From an uncultured Ruminiclostridium sp. (lineage in GTDB: Bacteria > Bacillota > Clostridia > Oscillospirales > Ruminococcaceae): a stretch of 64,000 nt of DNA. Position numbers and translations under genes: made by a program. The stretch spans positions 62,001-126,000 of the forward strand of contig CAKSTB010000005.1 of the NCBI GenBank assembly GCA_934490165.1, written 5' to 3'. Shown piece after piece: positions 1 through 9,012 of this stretch; positions within the stretch are counted from its first letter, which is position 1; the number at the start of each line of letters is the position of its first letter. The notes below the pieces were generated by a model that searched no databases, was not told the DNA's origin, and worked only from the letters and a program-made list of their open reading frames with translations.

Positions 1-2798
1 GCGATATAGCATCTTACTACCATATTTACTCCGGGAGAAAGCTCATCGCAGTTCTGTCTTGTGAACACCTTGACATCAACTATGATACCGCTTTCGCCGT
101 GAGGAACACGGAGCGAATTATCTCTTACTTCTCTTGCCTTATCACCGAAGATTGCGCGGAGCAGTCTTTCTTCAGCTGTAAGCTCGGTTTCACCCTTGGG
201 TGTGACCTTACCTACCATGATATCGCCTGAGTGGACCTCAGCACCGATACGGATAATACCGCGTTCGTCAAGATCCTTGAGAGCGTCTTCCGATACGTTC
301 GGGATCTCTCTTGTGATCTCTTCCGGTCCGAGCTTTGTATCACGGCATTCGAGTTCGTATTCTTCTATGTGGATTGATGTGTAAACATCGTTATAAACAA
401 GCTTTTCGTTGATGAGAACGGCGTCCTCGTAGTTGTAACCTTCCCAGGTCATAAAGCCGATAAGAGCATTCTTACCGAGTGAAATTTCACCCTGGCTTGT
501 AGCAGGACCATCGGCAAGAACATCGCCGACCTTTATCTCCATACCCTTTGAAACAGCGGGACGCTGGTTTACGCAGGTGCCCTGGTTTGAACGCTTGAAC
601 TTTATAAGCTTGTATGAGTGTTCAACGCCGTTGTTGTCTGTAACAACGATCTCGTCTGCACTGCACTTTGTTACAACGCCGTCTTCCTTGGCAACTACAA
701 CAGCACCCGAGTCAACAGCTGCCTTGTATTCCATACCTGTGCCGACGATAGGATTCTGTGTTACCATCAGCGGAACTGCCTGACGCTGCATGTTCGCACC
801 CATAAGAGCACGGTTAGCGTCATCGTTCTCAAGGAACGGGATCATTGCGGTAGCTACAGAAACAACCATCTTAGGAGATACGTCCATGTAGTCTACACGG
901 TCGCGGTCAACTTCGAGGATCTCTTCGCGGAAACGCGCGTTTACACGCTTTCTTGCAAATCTGCCCTGCTCATCAAGAGGTTCGTTTGCCTGAGCAACAA
1001 CGTAGTTATCCTCCATATCGGCAGTCATATAGGTTACTTCATCAAGTACAACGCCTGTTTCCTTGTCGACCTTACGGTAAGGAGCTTCAATAAAGCCGTA
1101 CTTGTTGATCTTTGCAAATGATGCAAGGTAAGAGATAAGACCGATGTTAGGACCTTCGGGAGTTTCGATAGGACACATTCTGCCGTAATGCGAGTAGTGA
1201 ACATCTCGAACCTCAAAGCTTGCACGGTCACGCGAAAGACCGCCGGGACCGAGGGCTGAAAGTCTTCTCTTATGAGTAAGCTCTGCAAGAGGGTTATTCT
1301 GATCCATGAACTGTGAAAGCGGTGAAGAACCGAAGAACTCCTTAATGGCCGCTACAACAGGACGGATATTGATAAGAGCATTAGGTGTTACCTTGTCGCC
1401 TTCCTGTGACTGAAGGCCCATACGCTCGCGGATAACTCTTTCCATTCTCGCAAAGCCGATTCTGAACTGGTTCTGTAACAGCTCACCGACACTGCGGATT
1501 CTTCTGTTTCCGAGATGGTCGATATCGTCAACCTCACCGACACCTTCGCAAAGGTTGATGAAGTAGCTTACTGTTGCGAATATATCGTCAAGAGTGATGT
1601 GCTTGGGGATAAGATCCTCAACTCTGTTCGAAAGCTCTTCGGTAAGCGCTTCAACATCATCTCCGCACTTATCGAGTATTTCACGCAGTACCTTGAAGCA
1701 AACCTTCTCGTTGATACCGAGAGCCTCAGCGTCGATAGATTCGGGGATATATCCTGCGATATCTACCATACCGTTGCCGAGAACCTTTGCAATCTTCTCT
1801 TCCGAGAAGATAACGCATTCCATAACGCCTGCCTGCTCGATCATCTTTGCCTTTTCAGCATTGATGAATTCGTTTTCGTCAACAAGGATCTCACCTGTTG
1901 TAGGATCTATAATAGGCTGAGCCGCCTTATGTCCCGCAATTCTTGATGCAACACCGAGCTTCTTGTTGTACTTGTAACGACCGAATCTTGCAAGGTCGTA
2001 TCTCTTTGCGTCAAAGAACAGGTTGTTAAGATGTGTCTTAGCCGAATCAACTGTGGGGGGCTCACCGGGTCTTAACTTTCTGTAAACTTCAAGAAGAGCC
2101 TCTTCTGTATTCTTTGTTGCGTCCTTTTCCTGAATAGTCTGAACTATTCTGGGATCTTCGCCGAACAGATCGATGAGATCATCATCACTGCTGATACCGA
2201 GCGCACGGATAAATGTTGTGGCCGGTATTTTTCTGTTCTTATCTATACGGACGTAGTAAATATCATTCGAGTCCATCTCGTATTCGAGCCATGCGCCTCT
2301 GTTAGGGATAACGGTCGACTTGAATAACTTTTTACCCGTCTTATCGTAGTCAAAGCCATAATAAACGCCGGGAGAACGAACGAGCTGTGAAACTATGACA
2401 CGCTCCGCACCGTTGATAACGAATGTACCGCTGTCGGTCATTAAAGGGAAGTCGCCCATGAATATCTCATTTTCAACAACTTCACCCGTTTCGGTGTTCC
2501 TGAGCTGTGCCTTTACTCTTAAGGGTGCGGCGTAAGTTGTGTCACGCTCCTTGCACTCTTCTATAGTATACTTCGGGGTCTCGTCGATACGGTAATCAAC
2601 GAAGCTCAGTACCAGCTTGCCGTTAGCGTCGGTGATAGAAGAAATATCCTTGAATACTTCCTTTATACCCTCGTCCAAGAACCACTGATACGAGTCCTTC
2701 TGTATTTCAATGAGGTTCGGCATTTTCTGAACTTCATTGATCTTGGAAAAACTCATACGGGTATTTCTACCCAGTTTTACCTGCTTGACATTCACCAT
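1..2798 (-). CDS. rpoB: RNA polymerase beta subunit, 3' end outside the window
   Basis: Beta subunit of DNA-dependent RNA polymerase. About 932 N-terminal codons are present; the reading frame is still open at base 1, so the C-terminal part lies outside the window. The start at 2798 reads MVNVKQVKLGRNTRMSF and follows an AAGGAG site. The rifampicin pocket is visible near 1200-1340: FGSSPLSQFMDQNNPLAEL, then THKRRLSALGPGGLSRDR, then RMCPIETPEGPNIGLI. Positions equivalent to E. coli D516, H526 and S531 are the susceptible residues. The gene has its own promoter and is not directly preceded by rplJL; the gene upstream on the same strand is a glycosidase. rpoC presumably follows outside the window. 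Identification is secure. Confidence 0.97.
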   Translation of the reverse strand, partial: MVNVKQVKLGRNTRMSFSKINEVQKMPNLIEIQKDSYQWFLDEGIKEVFKDISSITDANGKLVLSFVDYRIDETPKYTIEECKERDTTYAAPLRVKAQLRNTETGEVVENEIFMGDFPLMTDSGTFVINGAERVIVSQLVRSPGVYYGFDYDKTGKKLFKSTVIPNRGAWLEYEMDSNDIYYVRIDKNRKIPATTFIRALGISSDDDLIDLFGEDPRIVQTIQEKDATKNTEEALLEVYRKLRPGEPPTVDSAKTHLNNLFFDAKRYDLARFGRYKYNKKLGVASRIAGHKAAQPIIDPTTGEILVDENEFINAEKAKMIEQAGVMECVIFSEEKIAKVLGNGMVDIAGYIPESIDAEALGINEKVCFKVLREILDKCGDDVEALTEELSNRVEDLIPKHITLDDIFATVSYFINLCEGVGEVDDIDHLGNRRIRSVGELLQNQFRIGFARMERVIRERMGLQSQEGDKVTPNALINIRPVVAAIKEFFGSSPLSQFMDQNNPLAELTHKRRLSALGPGGLSRDRASFEVRDVHYSHYGRMCPIETPEGPNIGLISYLASFAKINKYGFIEAPYRKVDKETGVVLDEVTYMTADMEDNYVVAQANEPLDEQGRFARKRVNARFREEILEVDRDRVDYMDVSPKMVVSVATAMIPFLENDDANRALMGANMQRQAVPLMVTQNPIVGTGMEYKAAVDSGAVVVAKEDGVVTKCSADEIVVTDNNGVEHSYKLIKFKRSNQGTCVNQRPAVSKGMEIKVGDVLADGPATSQGEISLGKNALIGFMTWEGYNYEDAVLINEKLVYNDVYTSIHIEEYELECRDTKLGPEEITREIPNVSEDALKDLDERGIIRIGAEVHSGDIMVGKVTPKGETELTAEERLLRAIFGDKAREVRDNSLRVPHGESGIIVDVKVFTRQNCDELSPGVNMVVRCYI

Positions 2799-2934
2799 GG
2801 GCTTTACCACTCCTTAATTTATTCGTAGGAATTACTGCATCGGATTTTCCGCATAAGACTGAGCTTTTCGGCACTTTTCGACCTATGTCGCATTTAACCT
2901 CAACGCATATAAATCCATTATGATACATTTTAGT

Positions 2935-2963
2935 ATTGTACCACATTCAAAAGGCAAAGTCAA
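2935..2963 (-). promoter_or_regulatory. sigma-A type promoter of rpoB
   Basis: Read on the minus strand, TTGACT and TACAAT are separated by exactly 17 bases. Transcription would start near 2928, leaving a leader of about 130 bases before rpoB. No ribosomal protein gene lies upstream, so this promoter is needed for rpoB expression. Confidence 0.8.
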
Positions 2964-3222
2964 TAGAAAAATCGCTTAACTTTTGTCTTTATTCTCATTT
3001 TCCTATCGTTGTTTTGACCGAAAATATGTCAAAATGCCGATTTTGCCATATAAAATTTACATATGCATATTCCTTTTCAATATGACAACTCATATATTCA
3101 CATTACCGGCACAGTTTTCTGAACACCTTTGTTAAGCAAAAGCCGACACTCACAGATTACCATGATATTTCACGACTGCATTTTCAGACGCATAAGCAAC
3201 AAAGCAACGTCAAAACATGAGA
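2964..3222. other. non-coding gap upstream of the rpoB promoter
   Basis: AT-rich, with no supported gene. The only structure seen is a 7-bp inverted repeat, TTTTGAC/GTCAAAA, at 3012-3034, about 50 bases upstream of the rpoB -35 box. It could be an operator, but nothing else supports that. Confidence 0.3.
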
Positions 3223-3248
3223 AACAGCTGCCCGCACGAGCAGCCGTT
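3223..3248 (-). terminator. terminator after the glycosidase operon
   Basis: Nine-bp stem (AACGGCTGC/GCAGCTGTT with one G-T pair) and an 8-base loop on the minus strand, followed by TTTCTCATGTTTT. It lies about 20 bases after the stop of the GH2 gene and separates that operon from rpoB. Confidence 0.65.
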
Positions 3249-3270
3249 TTACTTTTATATGAGCAATAAA

Positions 3271-6200
3271 TCAGTCAATTGCAGGTTCTATCTCAAACCA
3301 GTCAAAGTCAAAGTCACAGCCCGGTAAGAAGCGGAATTCCACCTTGACTTTACCCCTTATATCAGGCAGTCTGTGCGATACCGTGATCGGCATGCCACTG
3401 CCGGGGAACTCGACTATCTCTTCAATCCTGCCGCTATCTGTGTGGAAGTGGACGTGGATAGAATCGTTGTCGTGGCGGGTCATTCCGTGGATACGGATAA
3501 GGCTTGTTCCCTTATCAAAGTCCATATCATCAAAGTCGAGGAATACGTTGTTACCGATACCCTTGACGCTTGTTCCGTCAGCAGTATAGGTGTCACCGTG
3601 GATAAGGTCGCAATCGGCACTGTTAAGCCGCTCGTAAGCCTTCTGACGCGGGGTGAACAGGAAGCCGCCGAAATCAATACGCAGATCTGTCTTGTCAAAC
3701 TCAAAATAGATGTCCTTTTCGCCTGTAAGACGGCTTGACAGCTTATAATGATTGTCCTTGTAGGTCTGCCACTCGAAGTTTGCCTGATAAGTAAACTCGC
3801 CGATAAGAGCGGAGCTTTCCGCGCCCGGGCAGCCCTCCCATAGCCTGAAGCCGAACGGACAGTCCTTGTGCCAGTTGATGATGCGGACAAGGAATTCATC
3901 AGTGCCGTACTTGCCGAAGTCGGTCTTCTTAAAGCCGACTATGTTGTTGTCGGCAGTAATGCTGACACCGCCGCAGCGCACCTCGTCCATAAGCGATACA
4001 CTGTCGGAATAAAGGCAGGCGGTGACGAATGTATATGGGTCGAAAATCGGCTGTCCGAAGCCGTTCGCGGTGAATTCATACTCGGACAGAGCCTGTGGGA
4101 ATTCACTGCCGTTGTCGGCACTGCAACGAAGTCTGAACGCTCCGTCACCGTTTGCATGGACTACAGCAGAATGATTATTGCTTTCTGTAACGGTCGCTAA
4201 ATTCGTTTCAATTCCGCTTGCAGTTACTATACTCCACTGTAATGTACCGTAGGTTGCATTTGCCGGAAAAATGGTATAAACAACGGTACAGTCGTTATTA
4301 TCGGGAGTAAGCTCAATTCCGGTGCTTCTCTTAAGCTCGATTTTTCTTATCGGAACATCAGAGCCTATCGTATATCCGTCATTATCAGTAATATTTTCAA
4401 GTGTTGATATTCCGTTTATGATATCCGACTTTACCTTTTTGATAGTAATTACAGATTTTTCTAAATTTTCACCTGTTGCCGTAACTGTTATCTCACCCTC
4501 TGAAGTATCCGCCGAAATATACGCTACCGCTTTACCCGAGAAAAGTCTGCGGTTTGCCGACTTGTAATTATCATAGTCGGTGCTGTCACCGTTATCAAAG
4601 CCGACAAGTCTTCCGCCTTCTACCGTCAGGAAAATTCTGTCCCTGGCATTCTCTACAGGGTTTCCGTCCTTATCGACCGTTGATACTGTTATGAACGCCA
4701 GATCCTCACCGTCAGCCTTAACGGTATCACTGTATGCCGCAAGCACTATCTTAGCACTGTCGCCGAAAGAACGCTTTACATCTTCATAAACCGTGCCGTC
4801 AGCGGCGGTCGCCTTAACCCGTATCTCGCCCTTTTCATAAGGGATCTGCCAGTTTACCGTGTACTCCTCGGGGTGCTTTACGCCACAGCTTTTGCCGTTT
4901 ACAAACAGCTCGACATCACCTATATTCGTGTACGCTACTACATCTATCAGCTGACCCTCATTGAAATCCCAGTACGGCATAAGATGAAGCACAGGCTTAT
5001 CAGTCCATGCCGACTGATAAAGATAGAAGCTGTCCTTACGCAGTCCCGCGGTATCGATACTGCCGTAGTAGGCATTCTTTGTGGAATATGGTGACGGTTC
5101 GCCTATGTAGTCGCTACCCGTCCAGATGTACATTCCTGCGCAGACATCTATATCACGGTTCAAGGCTATTATCTTCTGAGCCGTGTCTGCCGATGCGCCT
5201 GCGCGACAGTTGCCGAGTGACGAGCACTGCATATCGGGGTGGGTAAGGAACGCCGTGCCGAGCGGGAAATGATACACTCCTCTGCTCTTCACTCCCGCTG
5301 TCGTTTCACTGCCGTATATCTTCCAGTCGGGGTGCTCCTTATGATGCGGCTCGTACAGCCTTTCAAGGTAGTTATAACCGACAAGGTCAACCTGCTCTGC
5401 ACAGTTCTGAGCGCCTTCCCACGGCATATAATTAGAGCCTATGGTCGTGGGCGCGTTACAAAGCGGGTCGCTCTTTCTGACTGCTGTATGTAACATCTTA
5501 GCCACCTCACAGCCGCGCGGCGAAACGTGAGTATCGTATATCTCGTTGCCGACGCTCCACATAATTACGCTCGGGTGATTTCTGTCGCGGCGTATCCACG
5601 AGGCAACGTCTTTCTCATGCCATTCATCAAAGAACCTTGCATAGTCAAACTCGGTCTTCGGGCGCTCCCACATATCAAACGCTTCGCTGTCAACGAGCAT
5701 ACCCATCTCGTCACACAGCTCCATAAACGCCTTTGCGGGCGGGTTGTGCGAGGTTCTGACAGAGTTTACACCCATATCAAGCATACTCTGAAGCTGTCTT
5801 CTTGCCGCCGACTTATTGAAAGCCGCACCAAGACAGCCTAAATCATGATGCAGGCAGACACCGTTCAGCTTGATATGTCTGCCGTTAAGGTAAAAACCGC
5901 TGTCTGGCTTATACTCTATTTCACGCAGTCCTACCTTTTGTGTACTGCTATCGATCACCTTACCGTCCTTTTTAAGTGCTACAGATAAGGTCAGTAAATT
6001 CGGGCTGTCAATATCCCATATATGATCATCTGAAATGTCTGTCAGCGAAAAAGCGGTTTCGGTTACCGTTTCAGCCGAGATTTCGGCATTATAAAGAATA
6101 TCATCGTCCTTTGACAGTGTAAATTCTATTGTCAGCCCGTCAGGGTTTACAACCTCAGCCGACAGCTTCACGTCAAAACCATCTGCGGTTTTATCGGTAT

Positions 6201-6657
6201 GGAAGTACACACCGTCTGTCGCAAGGTAACTCTTCTCAGTCACGATAAGATAAATGTCACGGAAAATGCCTGCTCCCGAATACCAACGGCTGTTCGGACT
6301 GCGGTGTCTTACAAGCACCTTTATCTCGTTTTCGCCGTCATGGAGTTTATCGGTCAGGTCGACCTCAAAGGTGCTGTAGCCGTACATGTTTTCACCTGCG
6401 GCCTCTCCGTTTACATAAACAGTGCAATCCATATAAACGCCCTCGAAGTAAAGGCGTATGCTCTTACCGCTTACCTTGCCGAAATCAAAAGTCTTTACAT
6501 AGCGACCAAACGATGTTTCGTAAAGGTCTTTTGCATTGTAAATAAGCCAGTCGTGCGGAATATCAACAGGCTTATAATCTGCGTTCCAATCATTTTCGAG
6601 GCTGTCGTCCGCTTTGGTCTTTGCAAAGCTCCAGCCGTTATTAAAAAGCGTCTTCAT
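3271..6657 (-). CDS. glycoside hydrolase family 2, beta-galactosidase-like
   Basis: 1128-residue GH2 enzyme, most like the bacterial beta-galactosidases with extra C-terminal modules. Order: sugar-binding jelly roll (about 30-140), immunoglobulin-like domain (about 150-245), TIM barrel (about 250-560), a DUF4982-like segment beginning HLMPYWDFNEGQ, an invasin/Big-like domain (about 655-760), and a C-terminal CBM6-like beta-sandwich ending in DFDWFEIEPAID. The acid/base is E372 in SVGNEIYD and the nucleophile is E451 in YGSETTAG. There is no signal peptide, so it acts in the cytoplasm on imported oligosaccharides. It starts 16 bases after the GH26 stop, so the two are one operon, suggesting joint degradation of galactose-decorated manno-oligosaccharides. 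Exact substrate specificity (beta-galactoside, beta-mannoside or glucuronide) is inference. Confidence 0.88.
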   Translation of the reverse strand: MKTLFNNGWSFAKTKADDSLENDWNADYKPVDIPHDWLIYNAKDLYETSFGRYVKTFDFGKVSGKSIRLYFEGVYMDCTVYVNGEAAGENMYGYSTFEVDLTDKLHDGENEIKVLVRHRSPNSRWYSGAGIFRDIYLIVTEKSYLATDGVYFHTDKTADGFDVKLSAEVVNPDGLTIEFTLSKDDDILYNAEISAETVTETAFSLTDISDDHIWDIDSPNLLTLSVALKKDGKVIDSSTQKVGLREIEYKPDSGFYLNGRHIKLNGVCLHHDLGCLGAAFNKSAARRQLQSMLDMGVNSVRTSHNPPAKAFMELCDEMGMLVDSEAFDMWERPKTEFDYARFFDEWHEKDVASWIRRDRNHPSVIMWSVGNEIYDTHVSPRGCEVAKMLHTAVRKSDPLCNAPTTIGSNYMPWEGAQNCAEQVDLVGYNYLERLYEPHHKEHPDWKIYGSETTAGVKSRGVYHFPLGTAFLTHPDMQCSSLGNCRAGASADTAQKIIALNRDIDVCAGMYIWTGSDYIGEPSPYSTKNAYYGSIDTAGLRKDSFYLYQSAWTDKPVLHLMPYWDFNEGQLIDVVAYTNIGDVELFVNGKSCGVKHPEEYTVNWQIPYEKGEIRVKATAADGTVYEDVKRSFGDSAKIVLAAYSDTVKADGEDLAFITVSTVDKDGNPVENARDRIFLTVEGGRLVGFDNGDSTDYDNYKSANRRLFSGKAVAYISADTSEGEITVTATGENLEKSVITIKKVKSDIINGISTLENITDNDGYTIGSDVPIRKIELKRSTGIELTPDNNDCTVVYTIFPANATYGTLQWSIVTASGIETNLATVTESNNHSAVVHANGDGAFRLRCSADNGSEFPQALSEYEFTANGFGQPIFDPYTFVTACLYSDSVSLMDEVRCGGVSITADNNIVGFKKTDFGKYGTDEFLVRIINWHKDCPFGFRLWEGCPGAESSALIGEFTYQANFEWQTYKDNHYKLSSRLTGEKDIYFEFDKTDLRIDFGGFLFTPRQKAYERLNSADCDLIHGDTYTADGTSVKGIGNNVFLDFDDMDFDKGTSLIRIHGMTRHDNDSIHVHFHTDSGRIEEIVEFPGSGMPITVSHRLPDIRGKVKVEFRFLPGCDFDFDWFEIEPAID

Positions 6658-6673
6658 ATTCTCTCCTTTTATC

Positions 6674-7642
6674 TCAGTACAGAACCGGCAGTTTATCCTT
6701 TGTTACGGCATATTCGCTGTTATACACCTTTTTAAGCTGTTCGTGCGTGTTGAATTTTTCGGTAAGGCAGAACGGCTTTGACCATGTCATATATGACGAC
6801 CAACCTACCTTTTCTGACACTACCGCTTCGGGGCTTGGTAGCGTGCCTGTTTCACCGATAATTGTTATCTTTTTCGCACTTGTGATCTCGCAGAGGTTAT
6901 AATACATATCGCTCTGTGAGGTGTGCTCATGCTCGGGCGGGTACATATCCCGCGATATGATATCCACTACATCGTCACCGGGGTAGCACTCGGGAATCTG
7001 CGAGTTCCACACCCAAATAAGATTATCAAGATGAAATTTGTTCGTGTATCTGTCGTGCATAAGACGGAACAGCTTTTTTACCGTATCGGCACCCTTTGCT
7101 CCCCACCAGAACCAGTCGCCGTCACCCTCGTGGAACGGTCGCCATAAAATCGGAACACCCTTATCGCAAAAAGGACGGAGTATCCCTGCCATTGTATCCA
7201 TATCGGAAAGCAGTGCCTTGTTTTCGGGCGTACCGTCAATTACCGCCTTGCTTGCGTCAAAGTCGGTATTTACGCTGAAAAATGATTTTGACCTGCCGTA
7301 AAGCGGTGAGAACCAGTGCCAACACATAGTAATAAGCCCTTTCTTTTCTGCCCACTCCCACGCTCTTTTAAGTGTGCCGTAATTTTCGGCGACTTCGGTC
7401 ATACATTCGTCATCGGTATCCGAATAGTTGATATTCGGCGAATATGAAAGCAGTTCGAAGCCGAGAAGTGCAGGTCGTTTTCCTGTGACCTCTTCTATAA
7501 GGTGAAGCTCCTCTTGTGCCATTGTCTGAGTATGCTGTCCGGTTATGATTTTCTCATAGGTTATGTCGGACAGGTATTTCAGTACATTGCGCACGCCCTG
7601 CTGTGCGTTCGGGTTTGAGGGGGTATATAGTTTATCGCTCAT
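6674..7642 (-). CDS. glycoside hydrolase family 26, beta-mannanase-like
   Basis: 322-residue GH26 TIM-barrel enzyme, close to a single catalytic domain in length. The acid/base motif WRPFHEGDGDWFWWG places the catalytic glutamate at E172, and IIGETG gives the nucleophile E264. The family hydrolyses beta-1,4-mannan or manno-oligosaccharides. No signal peptide and no carbohydrate-binding module are present, so it is probably intracellular. A good AAAGGAG site precedes the ATG at 7642. It is the first gene of the operon with the GH2 enzyme and has its own promoter. Exo-mannobiohydrolase versus endo activity cannot be told from sequence. Confidence 0.88.
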   Translation of the reverse strand: MSDKLYTPSNPNAQQGVRNVLKYLSDITYEKIITGQHTQTMAQEELHLIEEVTGKRPALLGFELLSYSPNINYSDTDDECMTEVAENYGTLKRAWEWAEKKGLITMCWHWFSPLYGRSKSFFSVNTDFDASKAVIDGTPENKALLSDMDTMAGILRPFCDKGVPILWRPFHEGDGDWFWWGAKGADTVKKLFRLMHDRYTNKFHLDNLIWVWNSQIPECYPGDDVVDIISRDMYPPEHEHTSQSDMYYNLCEITSAKKITIIGETGTLPSPEAVVSEKVGWSSYMTWSKPFCLTEKFNTHEQLKKVYNSEYAVTKDKLPVLY

Positions 7643-7676
7643 AAAAGCGCTCTCCTTTCGGGTAAATCTTTATGTA

Positions 7677-7705
7677 ATGATAGCATAAATGAGAGTGGAT
7701 AGCAA
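7677..7705 (-). promoter_or_regulatory. promoter of the GH26-GH2 operon
   Basis: Minus strand TTGCTA, 17 bases, TATCAT, ending about 35 bases before the GH26 start codon. No clear operator palindrome overlaps it. Confidence 0.65.
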
Positions 7706-7725
7706 GGGGTGGAAACAGGAAAGCA

Positions 7726-7757
7726 AAGAAAAAAGGAAGCATTGCGGTACTTCCTTT
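7726..7757 (-). terminator. terminator of the phd-doc operon
   Basis: Perfect 8-bp stem AAAGGAAG/CTTCCTTT with a 10-base loop, followed on the minus strand by a run of T. It lies just after the doc stop codon. Confidence 0.8.
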
Positions 7758-7764
7758 AATGTTT

Positions 7765-8139
7765 TTAATTATGAGAACCAAGCCAAACAGATAACTCCTC
7801 GAAATTCATCGTACCTTCAGCAAGCAAAAGTCCTATAGCCACTAACTCGTTTTGCGTACATGATATTTCTATTCCGTTAAGTGCAAGAAAAACAAGCATA
7901 ACATGTATACCTATTCTTTTATTACCATCAACGAACGGATGATTTGAAACAAGTGAATAGGCTATGCGTGCGGCTTTCTGTATAAGAGATGGATAAATAT
8001 CAATGCCGCCAAAAGTCTGGAACGCCGATTCAAGCGCAGATTCAAGTAGACCTTCATCTCTTACTCCATCTGTTCCGCCTGTTGCACCAATCAAAGAACT
8101 GTGCATAGATATTACTTGCTCTTTCGTAAGTTTTATCAT
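7765..8139 (-). CDS. doc: death-on-curing (Doc) family toxin
   Basis: 124-residue Fic-fold protein of the Doc type. The core motif NHPFVDGNKRIG is intact: the catalytic histidine, the phenylalanine and the GNKR anion-binding loop are all present. Characterised Doc toxins phosphorylate EF-Tu and stop translation; Fic relatives AMPylate. Having G rather than A before NKR leans slightly toward classical Fic chemistry, so the reaction is not certain. The start overlaps the end of the antitoxin gene by 4 bases (ATGA), the usual arrangement for coupled translation. Confidence 0.87.
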   Translation of the reverse strand: MIKLTKEQVISMHSSLIGATGGTDGVRDEGLLESALESAFQTFGGIDIYPSLIQKAARIAYSLVSNHPFVDGNKRIGIHVMLVFLALNGIEISCTQNELVAIGLLLAEGTMNFEELSVWLGSHN

Positions 8140-8378
8140 TTCGCAAGCTCCTTGTAAGCCTCAAAGTTCTTTTCAATCAACTTTTTTGATACACTCAACA
8201 CATCTTCATCTGATGCTGTCTGCATTTTCTCAACTTCCGAAAATTCCATAACAATATAGCGCGGAACATTATTTTTGAGTATTACAGCAGAACCATTTTC
8301 ATCAACAAGACGAGCTACTTTTGAAAAATTCTGATTTGCTTCGGTAATTGAAACTAACGTTTTTGTATTTACAGTCAT
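8136..8378 (-). CDS. phd: Phd/YefM-family antitoxin
   Basis: 80-residue protein. Its N-terminal half (SITEANQNFSKVARLVDENG, then AVILKNNVPRYIVME) is the typical Phd/YefM DNA-binding fold, and the C-terminal helix should bind and inhibit Doc. A strong AGGAGG site precedes the ATG. It is first in the operon, as expected for an autoregulated antitoxin. A palindrome covers its promoter -10 box. Confidence 0.87.
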   Translation of the reverse strand: MTVNTKTLVSITEANQNFSKVARLVDENGSAVILKNNVPRYIVMEFSEVEKMQTASDEDVLSVSKKLIEKNFEAYKELAK

Positions 8379-8392
8379 ACTCGATCCCTCCT

Positions 8393-8429
8393 TACAATAT
8401 ATTATAGCAGAATTTTAGGATAAATTCAA
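8393..8429 (-). promoter_or_regulatory. phd-doc promoter with overlapping palindromic operator
   Basis: Minus strand TTGAAT, 17 bases, TATAAT (8401-8429). The 14-base near-palindrome TATAATATATTGTA (8393-8406; one mismatched pair) contains the -10 box. Phd proteins repress their own operon by binding such sites, so this is a good operator candidate. Confidence 0.7.
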
Positions 8430-8556
8430 CCTATTTTTTATAATAAAACAAACATTAACAGCTAAGAGTTTCTTATAGAAAGAAGTTCAAAAATAAAACG
8501 TCAATCTCAGTTGCTTGATGTTACAGCAAAGCATATCAGTAAAAAATACGAATGAT

Positions 8557-8638
8557 GTTTTCCGTGTTCGTAGGGGAGGGGCTTGCCTCTCCCGAAATAT
8601 CGTTATAATTCATATGCGCTGTTTATTAAACGGAAAAC
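8557..8638. repeat. nested inverted repeat in the gap between phd and the ABC operon
   Basis: An outer 9-bp inverted repeat (GTTTTCCGT at 8557-8565, ACGGAAAAC at 8630-8638) encloses an inner hairpin at 8574-8593 (GGGAGGGGC/GCCTCTCCC with one G-T pair). No reading frame is supported from 8430 to 8704. The size fits a small palindromic or MITE-like element, but there is no second copy in the window to prove it. Confidence 0.4.
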
Positions 8639-8704
8639 ACATTAAATACTGCGATTTTTAATTGCTTCGTTTTTTGCGGGAGGGGTAAGCTGTATAGTGT
8701 GATA

Positions 8705-8837
8705 ACATAGTTTACAGATTGTGCAAGAACATAGTTTACAGATTGCGCAAGAACACAGTTTACAGATTGCGCAAGGACATAGTTTACAGATTGCGCAAGG
8801 ACATGGTTTACAGGTTGTGCAAGGACATAGTTTACAT
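8705..8837 (+). repeat. 24-bp tandem repeat, five full copies plus a partial
   Basis: Units begin at 8705, 8729, 8753, 8777 and 8801, with a partial unit from 8825. Each begins ACATAGTTTACAGATT and ends GCAAG(A/G). Because 24 is a multiple of three, two plus-strand frames stay open. One gives an 8-residue repeat EHSLQIAQ and runs to a stop at 8918 (ending DKISDHHIRKPDL). The other gives repeats of VYRLRKD. Neither frame has a convincing ribosome site or start. It may be the repetitive remnant of a gene or a minisatellite. Confidence 0.75.
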
Positions 8838-8930
8838 ATTTACGAAATGGTTATTGAGTTATTTGTGCACGGCAAGGATAAAATCAGTGATCATCACATA
8901 AGAAAACCCGATTTATAATGCAACAATATA

Positions 8931-8963
8931 AAAAATCCGCCGTTACGAAAACAGCGGATTTTT
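8931..8963. terminator. bidirectional hairpin terminator
   Basis: Perfect 10-bp arms AAAAATCCGC/GCGGATTTTT with A-rich and T-rich ends on both strands. It would stop plus-strand transcripts from the 24-bp repeat region and minus-strand transcripts from the ABC operon. Confidence 0.7.
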
Positions 8964-9012
8964 GTGTATTCGACTTATATTTCTGTCGTTCAAAGAAGTC
9001 AAGCAAATCGAC

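Noticed and set aside
618..1121. Plus-strand frame of 167 codons opposite rpoB
   Set aside because: Lies fully antisense to conserved rpoB sequence and has no recognisable features.
8705..8837. Tandem repeat considered as a CRISPR array
   Set aside because: Units follow each other directly with no spacers and no cas genes are near.
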